From assembly GCA_947646415.1 (NCBI GenBank), contig CANSGN010000012.1, forward strand, positions 1 to 54,355: a DNA stretch of 54,355 nt. The letters are read 5' to 3'. The notes beneath the pieces were generated by a model. It did not search any database, had not been told where the DNA came from, and was given only the letters and a program-made list of their open reading frames with translations. The translations under genes and the position numbers were made by a program. This document shows, in pieces, positions 25,246 to 34,024 of the stretch; within the stretch, counting starts at the first letter, position 1; every line of letters starts with the position of its first letter. The stretch is from an uncultured Clostridia bacterium. Its GTDB lineage: Bacteria; Bacillota; Clostridia; Christensenellales; UBA3700.

Positions 25246-25965
25246 TTACAAATTTTTTAAATATTCAAGCTCATATTCGTTTAAATATCTATAGCCGCCG
25301 CGTGACAACCCACCTAGCCTTAAATCCCCGATTGCAACTCGTTTTAAAAATATTACTTCTCGCTCAACCGCTTGGAACATTTTTCTTACTTGTCTGTTTC
25401 TACCCTCGCTTATCGTAACCTCTAGCCTTGAAATTCCGTCTTTAAACTCAAGCAATTTTACTTTTGAACGCTTTGTAAGGCTGCCGTCTACCATAACTCC
25501 TTTACGTAATTGTGCAAGCTTATGTTCGGGCATTTCGCCTGCTACTTTTACCAAATACGTTTTAGTAATTTCGTAGCTTGGATGAGTTATTTTATTTGCT
25601 AAGTTTCCGTCATTTGTAAGCAATAGCAATCCCTCGGAATCGTAGTCAAGCCTACCTATTGGGAATAATCTAGGAGAAGTTATATCGATATAATCGTAAA
25701 TAGTTTTTCTACCTTTTTCGTCACTTGTAGTGGTTACACAACCTTTAGGTTTGTTAAACATAATTACTACGCTTTTGTTGTTAGGTTTACAAATGACCTC
25801 GTCAACTGCAACGGTATCATTATATATATTTACCTTAGTTCCCAATTCGGTAACTGTCTTTCCGTTAATTTTCACTCTTCCGTCAGCTATTACTTGGTCT
25901 GCACCGCGTCTTGATGCAACACCGCACTCTGCCAAGTATTTATTCAATCTTTCTAATCTTGCCAT
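25246..25965 (-). CDS. rluB: 23S rRNA pseudouridine synthase, RluB/RsuA family
   Basis: 239 residues with the ATG at 25965, chosen because AGGAGA lies 6 bases upstream; the frame is open 10 codons further. An S4 RNA-binding domain (about 3-48: ERLNKYLAECGVASRRGADQVI) precedes the catalytic domain with GRLDYDSEGLLLLTNDG (Asp107 catalytic) and EGRNRQVRKMF. It isomerises a uridine in large-subunit rRNA. Last gene of the lysA operon; in Bacillus, rluB (ypuL) also lies near scpAB and dacB. Confidence 0.93.
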   Translation of the reverse strand: MARLERLNKYLAECGVASRRGADQVIADGRVKINGKTVTELGTKVNIYNDTVAVDEVICKPNNKSVVIMFNKPKGCVTTTSDEKGRKTIYDYIDITSPRLFPIGRLDYDSEGLLLLTNDGNLANKITHPSYEITKTYLVKVAGEMPEHKLAQLRKGVMVDGSLTKRSKVKLLEFKDGISRLEVTISEGRNRQVRKMFQAVEREVIFLKRVAIGDLRLGGLSRGGYRYLNEYELEYLKNL

Positions 25966-26039
25966 ATTTCTCCTAGTCAATCTGTAAATAGGCAAAAACC
26001 TAAATACTATGGCGGAAAGTCAAATTTAATATCCACCTA

Positions 26040-27227
26040 TTAAATAGTATAGATTTTTTCGGTAAAAAGCAAGTGTTTATCGTTAAAAAATTTAATTTCT
26101 CCTACAATTTCTCCATTTTTAACGGAATTAGGCAAATTTTTGTTTATTGTTATATCATAACTAATATTTAATTTTTCATTTTTCAATGCACTATAATAAA
26201 TATCATTTATAAAACCTAAATTTAAACACTCTCCGTTTGGAGTTTTTATTTTTGCAAAAACTTCGCCACTTTTTGCAAGCAAAACACCTTGAGTCTGTTC
26301 AAATCCCTTATTTAAGTTTGCCATACTTAAATTCCACATATCATATTGATTTAAAACTACACTTACAATAGTAACCCCATTTCTTTTAGCGGCGGATACA
26401 AGACATCTGCCTGCTTTTTTTGTATAACCTGTTTTTACACCTATACAATCGTCATACAAATTTAGCAGTTTATTTTTGTTTACATAGCATTTATGCTCGC
26501 CTGTAGACATTTGAAACTTATGCGATTTTGAACTGCAAATATTTGCAAAGTCTTGATTTTTCAACGCTTCGCAAGTAATATATGCCAAGTCATAAGCACT
26601 TGTATAATGATTATCGTCATGAAGTCCGTGAGGATTTACAAAATTGGTTTGTTTTAATCCCATTAATTTTGCAGTATCATTCATCATTTTTGCAAAATTT
26701 TCTATACTGCCGCCTAAATATAATGCAATAGTCTCAGCAGCATCATTACCTGAGCGTAACATCAAACCGTATACCAAATCAATAAGCTTATACTTTTCGC
26801 CTTCTTTCAAATATATACTAGACCCCTCAACGCCGACAGCAGCTTTAGGTACTGTTACCATATCATTTAATTTGCCACTAGTACAAGCGATATACGCTGT
26901 CATTATTTTGGTTGTGGATGCCATTGGTAATCTTGTAGTGGCATTTTGGGAGTGCAAAAGTATGTTTCTGCCCCCTTCCATTACGGCAAATGAAGACTTA
27001 GCACCACTATTTACTACCGGCTCGATTTTATTTATATCCGTTTGACTTTGCAATAAATTATTATTATTTTGCACTAAGTCATTATTTGATATTTCCTGTA
27101 AATTACCTTTATACATCCCGCATAAAACTATACACATAAGCAAAGCAACCGTAAAAACGGCATAAATAATCGCTGTTATTTTTTGTCTTTTATTAATTTT
27201 AAACTTGCTGAAATCAAATCCGACCAT
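26040..27227 (-). CDS. dacF: D-alanyl-D-alanine carboxypeptidase (S11, DacF-like)
   Basis: 395 residues. A basic cytosolic start and a membrane helix (about 17-38) act as signal anchor. The peptidase S11 motifs are STTK (Ser104, Lys107), SGN (159-161) and KTG (265-267), with a beta-rich C-terminal domain after about 310. It trims the terminal D-Ala from peptidoglycan stems and so limits cross-linking. The ATG at 27227 has GGGAG upstream and lies inside the end of gerW (52-base overlap). In Bacillus, dacF is spore-cortex related; the gerW neighbour points the same way. Confidence 0.93.
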   Translation of the reverse strand: MVGFDFSKFKINKRQKITAIIYAVFTVALLMCIVLCGMYKGNLQEISNNDLVQNNNNLLQSQTDINKIEPVVNSGAKSSFAVMEGGRNILLHSQNATTRLPMASTTKIMTAYIACTSGKLNDMVTVPKAAVGVEGSSIYLKEGEKYKLIDLVYGLMLRSGNDAAETIALYLGGSIENFAKMMNDTAKLMGLKQTNFVNPHGLHDDNHYTSAYDLAYITCEALKNQDFANICSSKSHKFQMSTGEHKCYVNKNKLLNLYDDCIGVKTGYTKKAGRCLVSAAKRNGVTIVSVVLNQYDMWNLSMANLNKGFEQTQGVLLAKSGEVFAKIKTPNGECLNLGFINDIYYSALKNEKLNISYDITINKNLPNSVKNGEIVGEIKFFNDKHLLFTEKIYTI

Positions 27228-27526
27228 TTACTATCTCCCTGACTTTCATCTACACTTACAAATTTTACGTGATTTTTATCACTTACCAAAAATCCAATAG
27301 GTTGCATATTTACACCCGCACCGCTTGCATTTGCATGCGGCAATTCATGTTCGCCGTCATAAACACTGCCGTATTCGCCGCCGCCAACTACGAAACCGAA
27401 TGTAATTTTGGAAATAGGTACAACTACCAAATCGCCGTTTACTATCGGTTTTCCTACTATATTATTGCTGTCTACTACGCCTTTTAGGTTTTCTATTGTC
27501 CCCTCAATCAATTTATCAATTTGCAT
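27176..27526 (-). CDS. gerW: GerW family sporulation protein (YtfJ)
   Basis: 116 residues from the ATG at 27526, chosen because GAGGT lies 5-6 bases upstream; two in-frame ATGs further up lack such a site. Signature: VGKPIVNGDLVVVPISKITFGFVVGGGEYG, GASGAGVNMQPIGFLV. In Bacillus subtilis this protein is made during sporulation and needed for proper germination, which makes it the main hint that the organism forms spores. Homologues also exist in some non-sporulating bacteria. Overlaps ytfI by 11 bases and dacF by 52. Confidence 0.92.
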   Translation of the reverse strand: MQIDKLIEGTIENLKGVVDSNNIVGKPIVNGDLVVVPISKITFGFVVGGGEYGSVYDGEHELPHANASGAGVNMQPIGFLVSDKNHVKFVSVDESQGDSKWSDLISASLKLIKDKK

Positions 27527-28034
27527 ATTTAACCTCATATTTTCTTTTTTCGGATTTTGCAAAGATATTTTTAATAATATCTAAAATACCTTTACTTATC
27601 ACTATATTGACTACTATTTTGCTGGTATCATTTTTAAAATTAGGAATTATAAATTTGTCAAACTCGTTAATTTCCAAATATTTTTTTGAAATATTAAAAA
27701 ACAATTCGCTCAAATAATCTATTGCATTTGCCATATATAAACCTTTCACACAGTCTTGGTTACTACCTAAAATCATAGAGTAACTAAGTTTTTCGATTCG
27801 GATTTTATGAAAGTGCTTTTTATTTTTACGTTTATCGCTTTTAATATTAATTTGCCTTGCTTTACCTTTATTTATATTGTAATATAAAGTTTTGTTATGC
27901 AAATTAAACCTAACCGAAATCACTGTCAAATTTAATGGCAAGATAACTTCGAGCGTGGCGTTCATATTATCAAAATTCAAATAAACGCGAGCATTTATCC
28001 CAAAAAAAATACACACCAAAAGTATTGTTATCAT
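27516..28034 (-). CDS. DUF2953 (YtfI-like) membrane-anchored protein
   Basis: 172 residues if started at the ATG at 28034, which puts a hydrophobic helix (MITILLVCIFFG) at the very N terminus as in other DUF2953 proteins. A TTG at 28070 would add 12 residues; neither start has a clear ribosome site. The rest is basic and beta-rich, with a C-terminal amphipathic part (about 130-170). The family is always found beside gerW, as here, and is thought to take part in sporulation; the exact role is unknown. Confidence 0.75.
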   Translation of the reverse strand: MITILLVCIFFGINARVYLNFDNMNATLEVILPLNLTVISVRFNLHNKTLYYNINKGKARQINIKSDKRKNKKHFHKIRIEKLSYSMILGSNQDCVKGLYMANAIDYLSELFFNISKKYLEINEFDKFIIPNFKNDTSKIVVNIVISKGILDIIKNIFAKSEKRKYEVKYAN

Positions 28035-28107
28035 ACATTTAGTGTGTATATTTAATTTAGCTTTATGCAAATAAAATTTTAATTATTTATGTAAATGAAT
28101 ATGTATT

Positions 28108-28854
28108 TTATTCGATTACATTATATTCCTCGCCGTCCAAAAAGTCAGGTAATTCTTCTTCGCTGTTAAGCATATCTTCGATAATACTAGCGTCATCTAA
28201 AGCTCTTTCAATGTTTTTCAACTTTTCAAGCCTTTGTTTTTCGCTTGTATCGTCATAATTATTGTCAATTTGCTCGTCGCTTATTTCAATATCACGGTAA
28301 AGTTGAGTTTGAGATTTATTAAACACTCCCAATTCTTCAAGTCTATCCAAAACTGCTTGGTAGTCAGGTAATTCAGAAATATCAGAAAGTTGGAATTTCT
28401 TTAAAAATTCGTCTGTTGTACCATATAAAACAGGTCTGCCTACGGCATCTTTTCTTCCCACTACTTCTATTAGATTTACTTTTAACAATAAACCTATTGC
28501 ATAATCGGCAGAAGATGATTTGATTTTTTCAAGTTCTACCCTTGTTATTGGTTGTTTGTAAGCAATTATTGCAAGTACTTCCAAAAGAGTTTTAGAAAGC
28601 TCCTTTTCCTTTAACGGAGTAAGCACCTCCGCCACTATGTCGCCGTAATCGGTGTTGGTGGAAAATTGTAATTTGCCGTTAAAATCAAGTAGCAAAACAC
28701 CGCTGTCCCCGGAATATTTTTCTTTTAATATTTCCACACTCTTATCGAATTGAGCTTTTGTGGCATTAGGCAAAAGTTCTAAAATATCCGACTTTTTTTT
28801 GCTTGTACCCGATGCAAACAAAATTGCCTCAAGAATTTGTGTCAGATTTTCCAT
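28108..28854 (-). CDS. scpB: Segregation and condensation protein B
   Basis: 248 residues. The ATG at 28854 is chosen because AGGAGG lies 9 bases upstream; the frame is open further. Two winged-helix domains: LTQILEAILFASG at the start, ALLEVLAIIAYKQPITRVELE-like text in the middle, and GRPVLYGTTDEFLKKF at about 165. The C-terminal about 60 residues are acidic. ScpB dimers bind ScpA and regulate SMC; smc is also in this window. Overlaps scpA by 26 bases. Confidence 0.95.
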   Translation of the reverse strand: MENLTQILEAILFASGTSKKKSDILELLPNATKAQFDKSVEILKEKYSGDSGVLLLDFNGKLQFSTNTDYGDIVAEVLTPLKEKELSKTLLEVLAIIAYKQPITRVELEKIKSSSADYAIGLLLKVNLIEVVGRKDAVGRPVLYGTTDEFLKKFQLSDISELPDYQAVLDRLEELGVFNKSQTQLYRDIEISDEQIDNNYDDTSEKQRLEKLKNIERALDDASIIEDMLNSEEELPDFLDGEEYNVIE

Positions 28855-29671
28855 CAAAATTATCCTCCTCACTAGCCATTGCAAGCACTGTATAGTCATA
28901 AGTTTCAGGGTCGCAATCACTATTTAACCCAATTTTAATATCGCCGTCCGCTTGTTCTTGCACAATACAAGCAAACTGTTTGCTTACTAGTTGTAAAAGT
29001 GCCAAAAAGGTATTTATAATTTCCGATTTAGTAACTAACTCGTCAAATATGCTAAAAAAGCTTAATTCCTTTTTATCTACAAGCTCATTTACCAAAAAGT
29101 TAAGCTGCCTTGCAACGGTATACTCATCCCTTTGAATTTGTTTAACATCTACAATTTCTTCCTCTTTTGTAAAATTAAACAACACTTTAGCATAAGCTTC
29201 CATCAATTTTTCCAAATTAAAGCCTTTGATTGTAACTCTTGCATCCTTATCACTAAAAACGGGCTCACGATAAAATCTATTTAGTGTTTCATTTTCCTTT
29301 ATGGCTTGAGCTTTTTCCTTAAACAACTCATGCTCAATCATCAATCTTCGAATTTCTTCTTCAGGGTCAAGCACTTCCTCAATTTCTTCCAAATCCTCTT
29401 CCTCACGTGGCAACAATGCACGTGCTTTTATTTCAAGCAATGTGGCAGCCATAACCAAAAAGTCAGTTGCACTATCCAAATCGGTAGTATCAATGCCATC
29501 AACCATTGCAAGATATTGGTCGGTAATTTGACTTATTTTAAGCGTATAAATATCCAAGCCATTTATCCTTGCTAAATGGACAAGAAGTTCTATAGGTCCG
29601 TCAAAATCATCCAAATGGAAGATATATTCGGAACTTGCGTGACTGTCAAATGATAAATTATTATTTTCCAT
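28829..29671 (-). CDS. scpA: Segregation and condensation protein A (kleisin)
   Basis: 280 residues from the ATG at 29671 (an upstream TTG at 29680 is possible). The N-terminal kleisin motif FHLDDFDGPIELLVHLAR binds the SMC neck. The text LEIKARALLPREEEDLEE and a C-terminal winged helix for the SMC head follow. With ScpB and SMC it forms the condensin that compacts and segregates chromosomes. Co-transcribed with scpB and the upstream protease gene. Confidence 0.95.
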   Translation of the reverse strand: MENNNLSFDSHASSEYIFHLDDFDGPIELLVHLARINGLDIYTLKISQITDQYLAMVDGIDTTDLDSATDFLVMAATLLEIKARALLPREEEDLEEIEEVLDPEEEIRRLMIEHELFKEKAQAIKENETLNRFYREPVFSDKDARVTIKGFNLEKLMEAYAKVLFNFTKEEEIVDVKQIQRDEYTVARQLNFLVNELVDKKELSFFSIFDELVTKSEIINTFLALLQLVSKQFACIVQEQADGDIKIGLNSDCDPETYDYTVLAMASEEDNFDGKSDTNS

Positions 29672-29695
29672 AATTCCCAATTTTAAAAACTTTAT

Positions 29696-30421
29696 TTAAA
29701 GCAGTAGTCCAAATATCAAATTCATTAGAGTTTCGATACCGCCTGTTATTGTATTGATAAACAAACCTATTATGTCAAAATAAACAAAAATACCGCCGAA
29801 TCTAGATGCCAAGCTAGTTATAAGCAACAATGCAAACAATACCATTGTGCCGTAACGTCTCATAAATGCACAATACTTATTGTTGTATTTTGTAAATGCC
29901 TCAACAACATGAAATCCGTCTAACGGATAAATAGGCAAAAGATTGAATGCCATTAAAGTTAAATTAATGCTTATTCCGTACAAAAAGAAGTTATAAAATA
30001 TTTTGAAAAATATAGCTCCTATTGCGGTAGTCACTCCTACAGCTTGAACAATGGCTCCCATTATCAATAAAAAAATGAAATTGACTATTGCAAGCAATAA
30101 ATTCATCGTAACACCGGCTATCGAAACGGTAAAAACGCCTTTTCTTATCTTTTCAAAATTGTTTGGATTAATTGGTACGGGCTTTGCCCATCCAAAGCCT
30201 ACAAATAGAAGAAGTAAAGTACCAAATACATCTAAATGCTTTAACGGATTGACCGTTAGTCTTCCCATACTTTTTGCCGTATTATCGCCATTCCAATAAG
30301 CAACAATGCCATGAGCATACTCGTGCATAGTAAACGCAATTACCATAGCAAATAAAAATGCCACTGCAATTATAAATTTATCCTGAATGCTTAAAGTTTG
30401 ATTAAATAATATATTGAACAT
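29696..30421 (-). CDS. Site-2 protease family (M50) membrane metalloprotease
   Basis: 241 residues, about six membrane helices. Zinc motif HEYAH (His33, Glu34, His37) in the second helix, and NLLPIYPLDGF, whose Asp168 is the third ligand. This is the small PDZ-less M50 group (YwhC-like), often encoded beside scpA. It should cut a substrate within the membrane, but the substrate is unknown. 17 bases after the lysA stop, so in the same operon. Confidence 0.92.
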   Translation of the reverse strand: MFNILFNQTLSIQDKFIIAVAFLFAMVIAFTMHEYAHGIVAYWNGDNTAKSMGRLTVNPLKHLDVFGTLLLLFVGFGWAKPVPINPNNFEKIRKGVFTVSIAGVTMNLLLAIVNFIFLLIMGAIVQAVGVTTAIGAIFFKIFYNFFLYGISINLTLMAFNLLPIYPLDGFHVVEAFTKYNNKYCAFMRRYGTMVLFALLLITSLASRFGGIFVYFDIIGLFINTITGGIETLMNLIFGLLL

Positions 30422-30438
30422 AAATTTTTACCTATTTC

Positions 30439-31767
30439 CTATTGCTTTAAAAAGTCTGGAATATTATCGTTTCTTGTTATATCTTCAAACGATTGCGGTT
30501 TTACCGCATAATCCGACTTGCCGTTCTCGACCATAACAACAGGAGGAATAGCATTTCTGTTATAATTGCTAGCCATACTGTATCCGTATGCACCTGTAGT
30601 AAATACAGCAATCAAATCTCCTCTTTTTGCAACAGGCAAATCGATTTTATCTATTATAATATCACCGCTTTCACAACATTTACCTGCTATACTAACAGTT
30701 TCCTCTGCTTTTGCATTGCAATTTGTTGCTATAACTGCCTCGTACTCTGCTTGATATAAAGCAGGTCTGATGTTGTCAAACATACCACCATCAATGCAAA
30801 CATATTTTTTTATACCTTTGATATCGCGAATATTTCCCACCGAATACAAAGTAATTCCCGACTCTCCTACAATCGAACGTCCCGGCTCAACCATAAGTCT
30901 TGGTTTTGCGATTTTTTTGCTTTCAACCGCATCGTTTATTGCCATAGTGATTATTTTGATATAATTGCAGTAATCTTCCAATGAGTATTTTGGGTCATTT
31001 TCAGTATAATGTACGCCAAAACCGCCGCCCATATTCAATTCGCCTATATCAATGCCTGTAGTATTTTTAATTTCCAATATAAAGTCGGTCATAACATCAA
31101 CTGCCAATCTAAAAGCATTACTATCAAAAATTTGTGAGCCTATATGACAATTAACGCCGTTTAAAGTTAAATTTTTGCATTTTAAAATACTTAAAATTGC
31201 AGTCATGGCATCGCCGTTTTCAATGGAAAAACCGAATTTGCTATCGATTTTAGCTGTTTGAATATAAGAATGTGTATGAGCCTCTACACCCGGATTTGTC
31301 CTTATATTAACTTTTTGTACAATACCTTTTTTTCTACAAATATCGTTTAAAATTTCAATTTCTTCTATATTATCAATTACCACAACACCAATATTGTTAT
31401 CAACGGCATACTCCAATTCCGAAACAAGCTTGTTATTGCCGTGAAAATACGCTTTGGAAATATCAAATCCGCTGCTTAATGCAGTATAAATCTCTCCTGC
31501 GGAAACTACGTCTATATTCATATCAAGTGATTTCATAATAGCATAAATTGCTTTGCAGCTAAAAGCTTTAGATGCAAAAGCAACACCGCCAAAACCACCA
31601 TAATATTTTGCAATAGTATCCTTAAAAGCACAACAAACCGACTTAATAAACTCGACATCCATAACATATAACGGAGTACCGTATTTTTCCCTTAATTCGC
31701 TTACTTTAACTCCGCCGATAACCAATTCGCCATCTTTATTCGGCATCATACTTTTTCTGTAATTCAT
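30439..31767 (-). CDS. lysA: Diaminopimelate decarboxylase
   Basis: 442 residues. The PLP barrel has FASKAF (Lys67 as Schiff-base lysine), the HIGSQI motif, and GGGFGVHY. EPGRSIVG and the C-terminal GKCCESGD segment bring the active-site Cys of the partner subunit. It converts meso-diaminopimelate to lysine. First gene of an eight-gene operon that continues with M50 protease, scpA, scpB, ytfI, gerW, dacF and rluB. Its leader is only about 40 bases, so there is no room for a lysine riboswitch. Confidence 0.96.
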   Translation of the reverse strand: MNYRKSMMPNKDGELVIGGVKVSELREKYGTPLYVMDVEFIKSVCCAFKDTIAKYYGGFGGVAFASKAFSCKAIYAIMKSLDMNIDVVSAGEIYTALSSGFDISKAYFHGNNKLVSELEYAVDNNIGVVVIDNIEEIEILNDICRKKGIVQKVNIRTNPGVEAHTHSYIQTAKIDSKFGFSIENGDAMTAILSILKCKNLTLNGVNCHIGSQIFDSNAFRLAVDVMTDFILEIKNTTGIDIGELNMGGGFGVHYTENDPKYSLEDYCNYIKIITMAINDAVESKKIAKPRLMVEPGRSIVGESGITLYSVGNIRDIKGIKKYVCIDGGMFDNIRPALYQAEYEAVIATNCNAKAEETVSIAGKCCESGDIIIDKIDLPVAKRGDLIAVFTTGAYGYSMASNYNRNAIPPVVMVENGKSDYAVKPQSFEDITRNDNIPDFLKQ

Positions 31768-31810
31768 AATTGTCCTTTTATGCCTTTTTGTATTTATAAT
31801 AATTATAATT

Positions 31811-31839
31811 ATTTTAACATTATTTTATAACAATGTCAA
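31811..31839 (-). promoter_or_regulatory. Promoter of the lysA operon
   Basis: On the minus strand TTGACA (31839-31834), a 17-bp spacer and TAAAAT (31816-31811), near consensus. Confidence 0.8.
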
Positions 31840-31881
31840 GTTTAGCGGTATAATAAACCTACTTAGGTAAAAATAATATAA

Positions 31882-31908
31882 AAAAATTGCCGCATAAATG
31901 CGGCAATT
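31882..31908 (-). terminator. Terminator of the purine permease gene
   Basis: AATTGCCGCAT-AA-ATGCGGCAATT stem; read on the minus strand a run of Ts follows. It starts 12 bases past the permease stop. Confidence 0.85.
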
Positions 31909-31919
31909 AAATTTTATAA

Positions 31920-33626
31920 TTAGTGAGTAAAGATAAACAACAGAATGAATATTACCGAGATAATTATTGTTACATATTCTTTCTTCAAATAATATGTTTT
32001 TGGCAACAATCCGGATTCTGCATTTTCTTCCTTTTCGCTATCGATAGTTACTTCGCTTTCTGCAACAACTTCGCTATCCTCTACAACATTTTCATCTGCA
32101 GGTGCTACAACTGCTACAACAGCTTTTGCTTTCTTAACAAATTCTTTTCCAATACCAAAATATTTACCTGTACCAAGCATAATCAAACAGTGAGAAATCA
32201 ATCCAAGACCGATACCATAGCTTATGTTGTAAGTAAATGCCATCATAGAAATTGTTAGGAATGCAGGAACAGCAGCCGCTGCATCTGTAAAGTCGATATT
32301 TTTAACACTTGCCATCATCAATACACCTACATATATAAGTGCTGCTGCAGTTGCACAACCTGGGATAATTTGTGCAAGCGGTGTCAAGAACATTGCTAGG
32401 AAGAATAAACCGGCAGTTACTAAAGAAGTAAGACCTGTTCTTCCTCCCTCTGTAACACCTGCACTTGACTCTACGAAAGTAGTAACAGTAGTTGTACCGA
32501 AAATTGCACCTGTGCAAGTAGCAACAGAGTCAGCAAGTAAAGCTTGTTTCATTCTTGGAAGAGTTCCGTTTTCATCAAGCATATTTGCTCTTTGAGCAGT
32601 ACCTAGCAATGTACCGATTGTATCGAACATATCAACCATTGCAAAGGACAATACACCTGTTATAATTACCAAAGCTACATCGGCAGCATTTTGACCTGCA
32701 AAGTTCCAGCCGCTTACAAAAACTTGACCTACCAAATCTTTGCCCCAAGATGCAAATGCATCGCCGGGATTTACAAGCATTGCGCCCCAATTAGGGAAAT
32801 TAGCTACTCCGCCAAAACCGCCTGCATAACCAAATACATAGTACATTACCGAGCCGCCAAGAATACCCCAAAGCATAGCACCTCTTACTTTAAGCTTGCT
32901 CATTACTGCAATAGCGATAAAAGTAATCAAAGTAATAATGATTGGATAAACTTTAGCAAATACAAATCCGTCTGCAAAAACATTAAAGCTTTGCAATTTG
33001 ACAAGTGTAGATGCATCCGCAACGATTGCTCCACAGTTTTGAAGCCCCAAAAATGCAATGAACAAACCAATACCTACAGGAATTGCTTGTCTTACCGACT
33101 TAGGGATACTTTCAACTATTTTCTCTCTTACACCAACCAATGTCAATATCAAGAATAAAATACCAGAAATCAATATGATAAACAATCCATTTTCAACCGA
33201 CATATTAGCGCAACCTACACCTACTATTGTAAATGCAAAAAATGCGTTAAGTCCCATACCCGGTGCTTGTGCAAATGGATATTTAGCATAAAGTGACATC
33301 ATCAATGTACCTACGATAGCACCTAAAGCAGTAGCAATATAAAATGCACTGTTTAAAGCACCGTTTGTAGCACTTAAAATGCTTGGATTTACTACCAAAA
33401 TATAAGCCATAGCCATAAATGTAGTAACACCTGCCATTATTTCGGTTCTGAAATTACTTCCGCTTTTAGAAACGCCGAAAAATTTGTCCATACCGGATAT
33501 AAACTTGTTTTTTGGCTTTCCGTCAGGGGTTGCAGCAACTGTGCCGTCGACATTTTCTGCTACCACTTCAGTTTCCGAAACATTTTGTTCAACTTCTTGA
33601 ACAACTTGCTCTTGTTTTTCTTCCAT
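31920..33626 (-). CDS. NCS2-family purine permease (guanine/hypoxanthine type)
   Basis: 568 residues, against about 430-460 for family members. The core from about residue 45 shows ETAxxFG-type start FRTEIMAGVTTFMAMAYILVVNP, PGMGLNAFFAF and ATxxGTTTVTTFVESSAGV, the AzgA/PbuG signatures for proton-driven uptake of adenine, guanine or hypoxanthine. The extra length is an acidic N-terminal tail of about 40 residues and an acidic insertion (about 495-535) before the last helix. Ribosome site AAAGGAG. The promoter lies between two 28-bp palindromes, so a repressor probably controls it. No purine riboswitch is visible in the leader. Single-gene transcript. Confidence 0.92.
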   Translation of the reverse strand: MEEKQEQVVQEVEQNVSETEVVAENVDGTVAATPDGKPKNKFISGMDKFFGVSKSGSNFRTEIMAGVTTFMAMAYILVVNPSILSATNGALNSAFYIATALGAIVGTLMMSLYAKYPFAQAPGMGLNAFFAFTIVGVGCANMSVENGLFIILISGILFLILTLVGVREKIVESIPKSVRQAIPVGIGLFIAFLGLQNCGAIVADASTLVKLQSFNVFADGFVFAKVYPIIITLITFIAIAVMSKLKVRGAMLWGILGGSVMYYVFGYAGGFGGVANFPNWGAMLVNPGDAFASWGKDLVGQVFVSGWNFAGQNAADVALVIITGVLSFAMVDMFDTIGTLLGTAQRANMLDENGTLPRMKQALLADSVATCTGAIFGTTTVTTFVESSAGVTEGGRTGLTSLVTAGLFFLAMFLTPLAQIIPGCATAAALIYVGVLMMASVKNIDFTDAAAAVPAFLTISMMAFTYNISYGIGLGLISHCLIMLGTGKYFGIGKEFVKKAKAVVAVVAPADENVVEDSEVVAESEVTIDSEKEENAESGLLPKTYYLKKEYVTIIISVIFILLFIFTH

Positions 33627-33696
33627 ACCTTTCTCCTTTAAAATAATTTTTATATTGATTAATTATTTTTAAATTAATTACTATACATTATGTTAC

Positions 33697-33734
33697 AAAA
33701 GTGTCAAAAAAAGTATACTTTTTCTGACACTTTT
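33697..33734. promoter_or_regulatory. Palindromic operator, downstream copy
   Basis: TGTCA-n-AAAAAGTATACTTTTT-n-TGACA (33702-33729), extended on both sides by AAAAG/CTTTT to 38 bp of near-perfect symmetry. It lies 50-87 bases past the predicted start of the permease mRNA. The same symmetry would also make an RNA hairpin. Confidence 0.75.
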
Positions 33735-33790
33735 AAAAAACTAGTTTTTTATAAATATCAATTATATTTCGTCCACTTCTTCTTTATTTT

Positions 33791-33819
33791 AGTATACAAA
33801 ATATAACTTTTTTTGTCAA
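33791..33819 (-). promoter_or_regulatory. Promoter of the purine permease gene
   Basis: On the minus strand TTGACA (33819-33814), a 17-bp spacer and TATACT (33796-33791). It would be strong without a repressor. Confidence 0.8.
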
Positions 33820-33827
33820 TAATTATT

Positions 33828-33855
33828 TGTCAGAAAAAGCATACTTTTTATGACA
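33828..33855. promoter_or_regulatory. Palindromic operator, upstream copy
   Basis: TGTCA-n-AAAAAGCATACTTTTT-n-TGACA, one arm base different from the other copy. It ends 8 bases before the -35 box. The centres of the two copies are 126 bp apart, a whole number of helical turns (12 x 10.5). Confidence 0.75.
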
Positions 33856-33946
33856 CTTTACTTATATTATATATAAATAAAACTAATAACTATTTACTAA
33901 TAAAATTAAAATGTAATATTTCTTACTAAACTTGCGATAAATAAAA

Positions 33947-33980
33947 AAGATAAGCTTGTAAAAATATACAAGTTTATCTT
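33947..33980 (-). terminator. Terminator of the smc-ftsY transcript
   Basis: 14-bp stem (AAGATAAGCTTGTA / TACAAGTTTATCTT, one G-T pair) with a 6-base loop and T/A-runs on both sides. Confidence 0.8.
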
Positions 33981-34024
33981 GATTTTTTTAATTTAGTATC
34001 GATTTTCGAATTGAAAAATAAATT

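Noticed and set aside
31768..31810. Lysine riboswitch before lysA
   Set aside because: Only about 40 bases lie between the predicted transcript start and the ATG, far too short.
31925..32010. LPKTY followed by a hydrophobic helix at the end of the purine permease, like a sortase signal
   Set aside because: No basic tail follows, the helix is the normal last transmembrane segment of NCS2 permeases, and a polytopic permease is no sortase substrate.
33627..33800. Purine riboswitch in the permease leader
   Set aside because: The conserved junction bases and the two kissing-loop hairpins of purine riboswitches are not found; the symmetric element is an operator-like palindrome instead.
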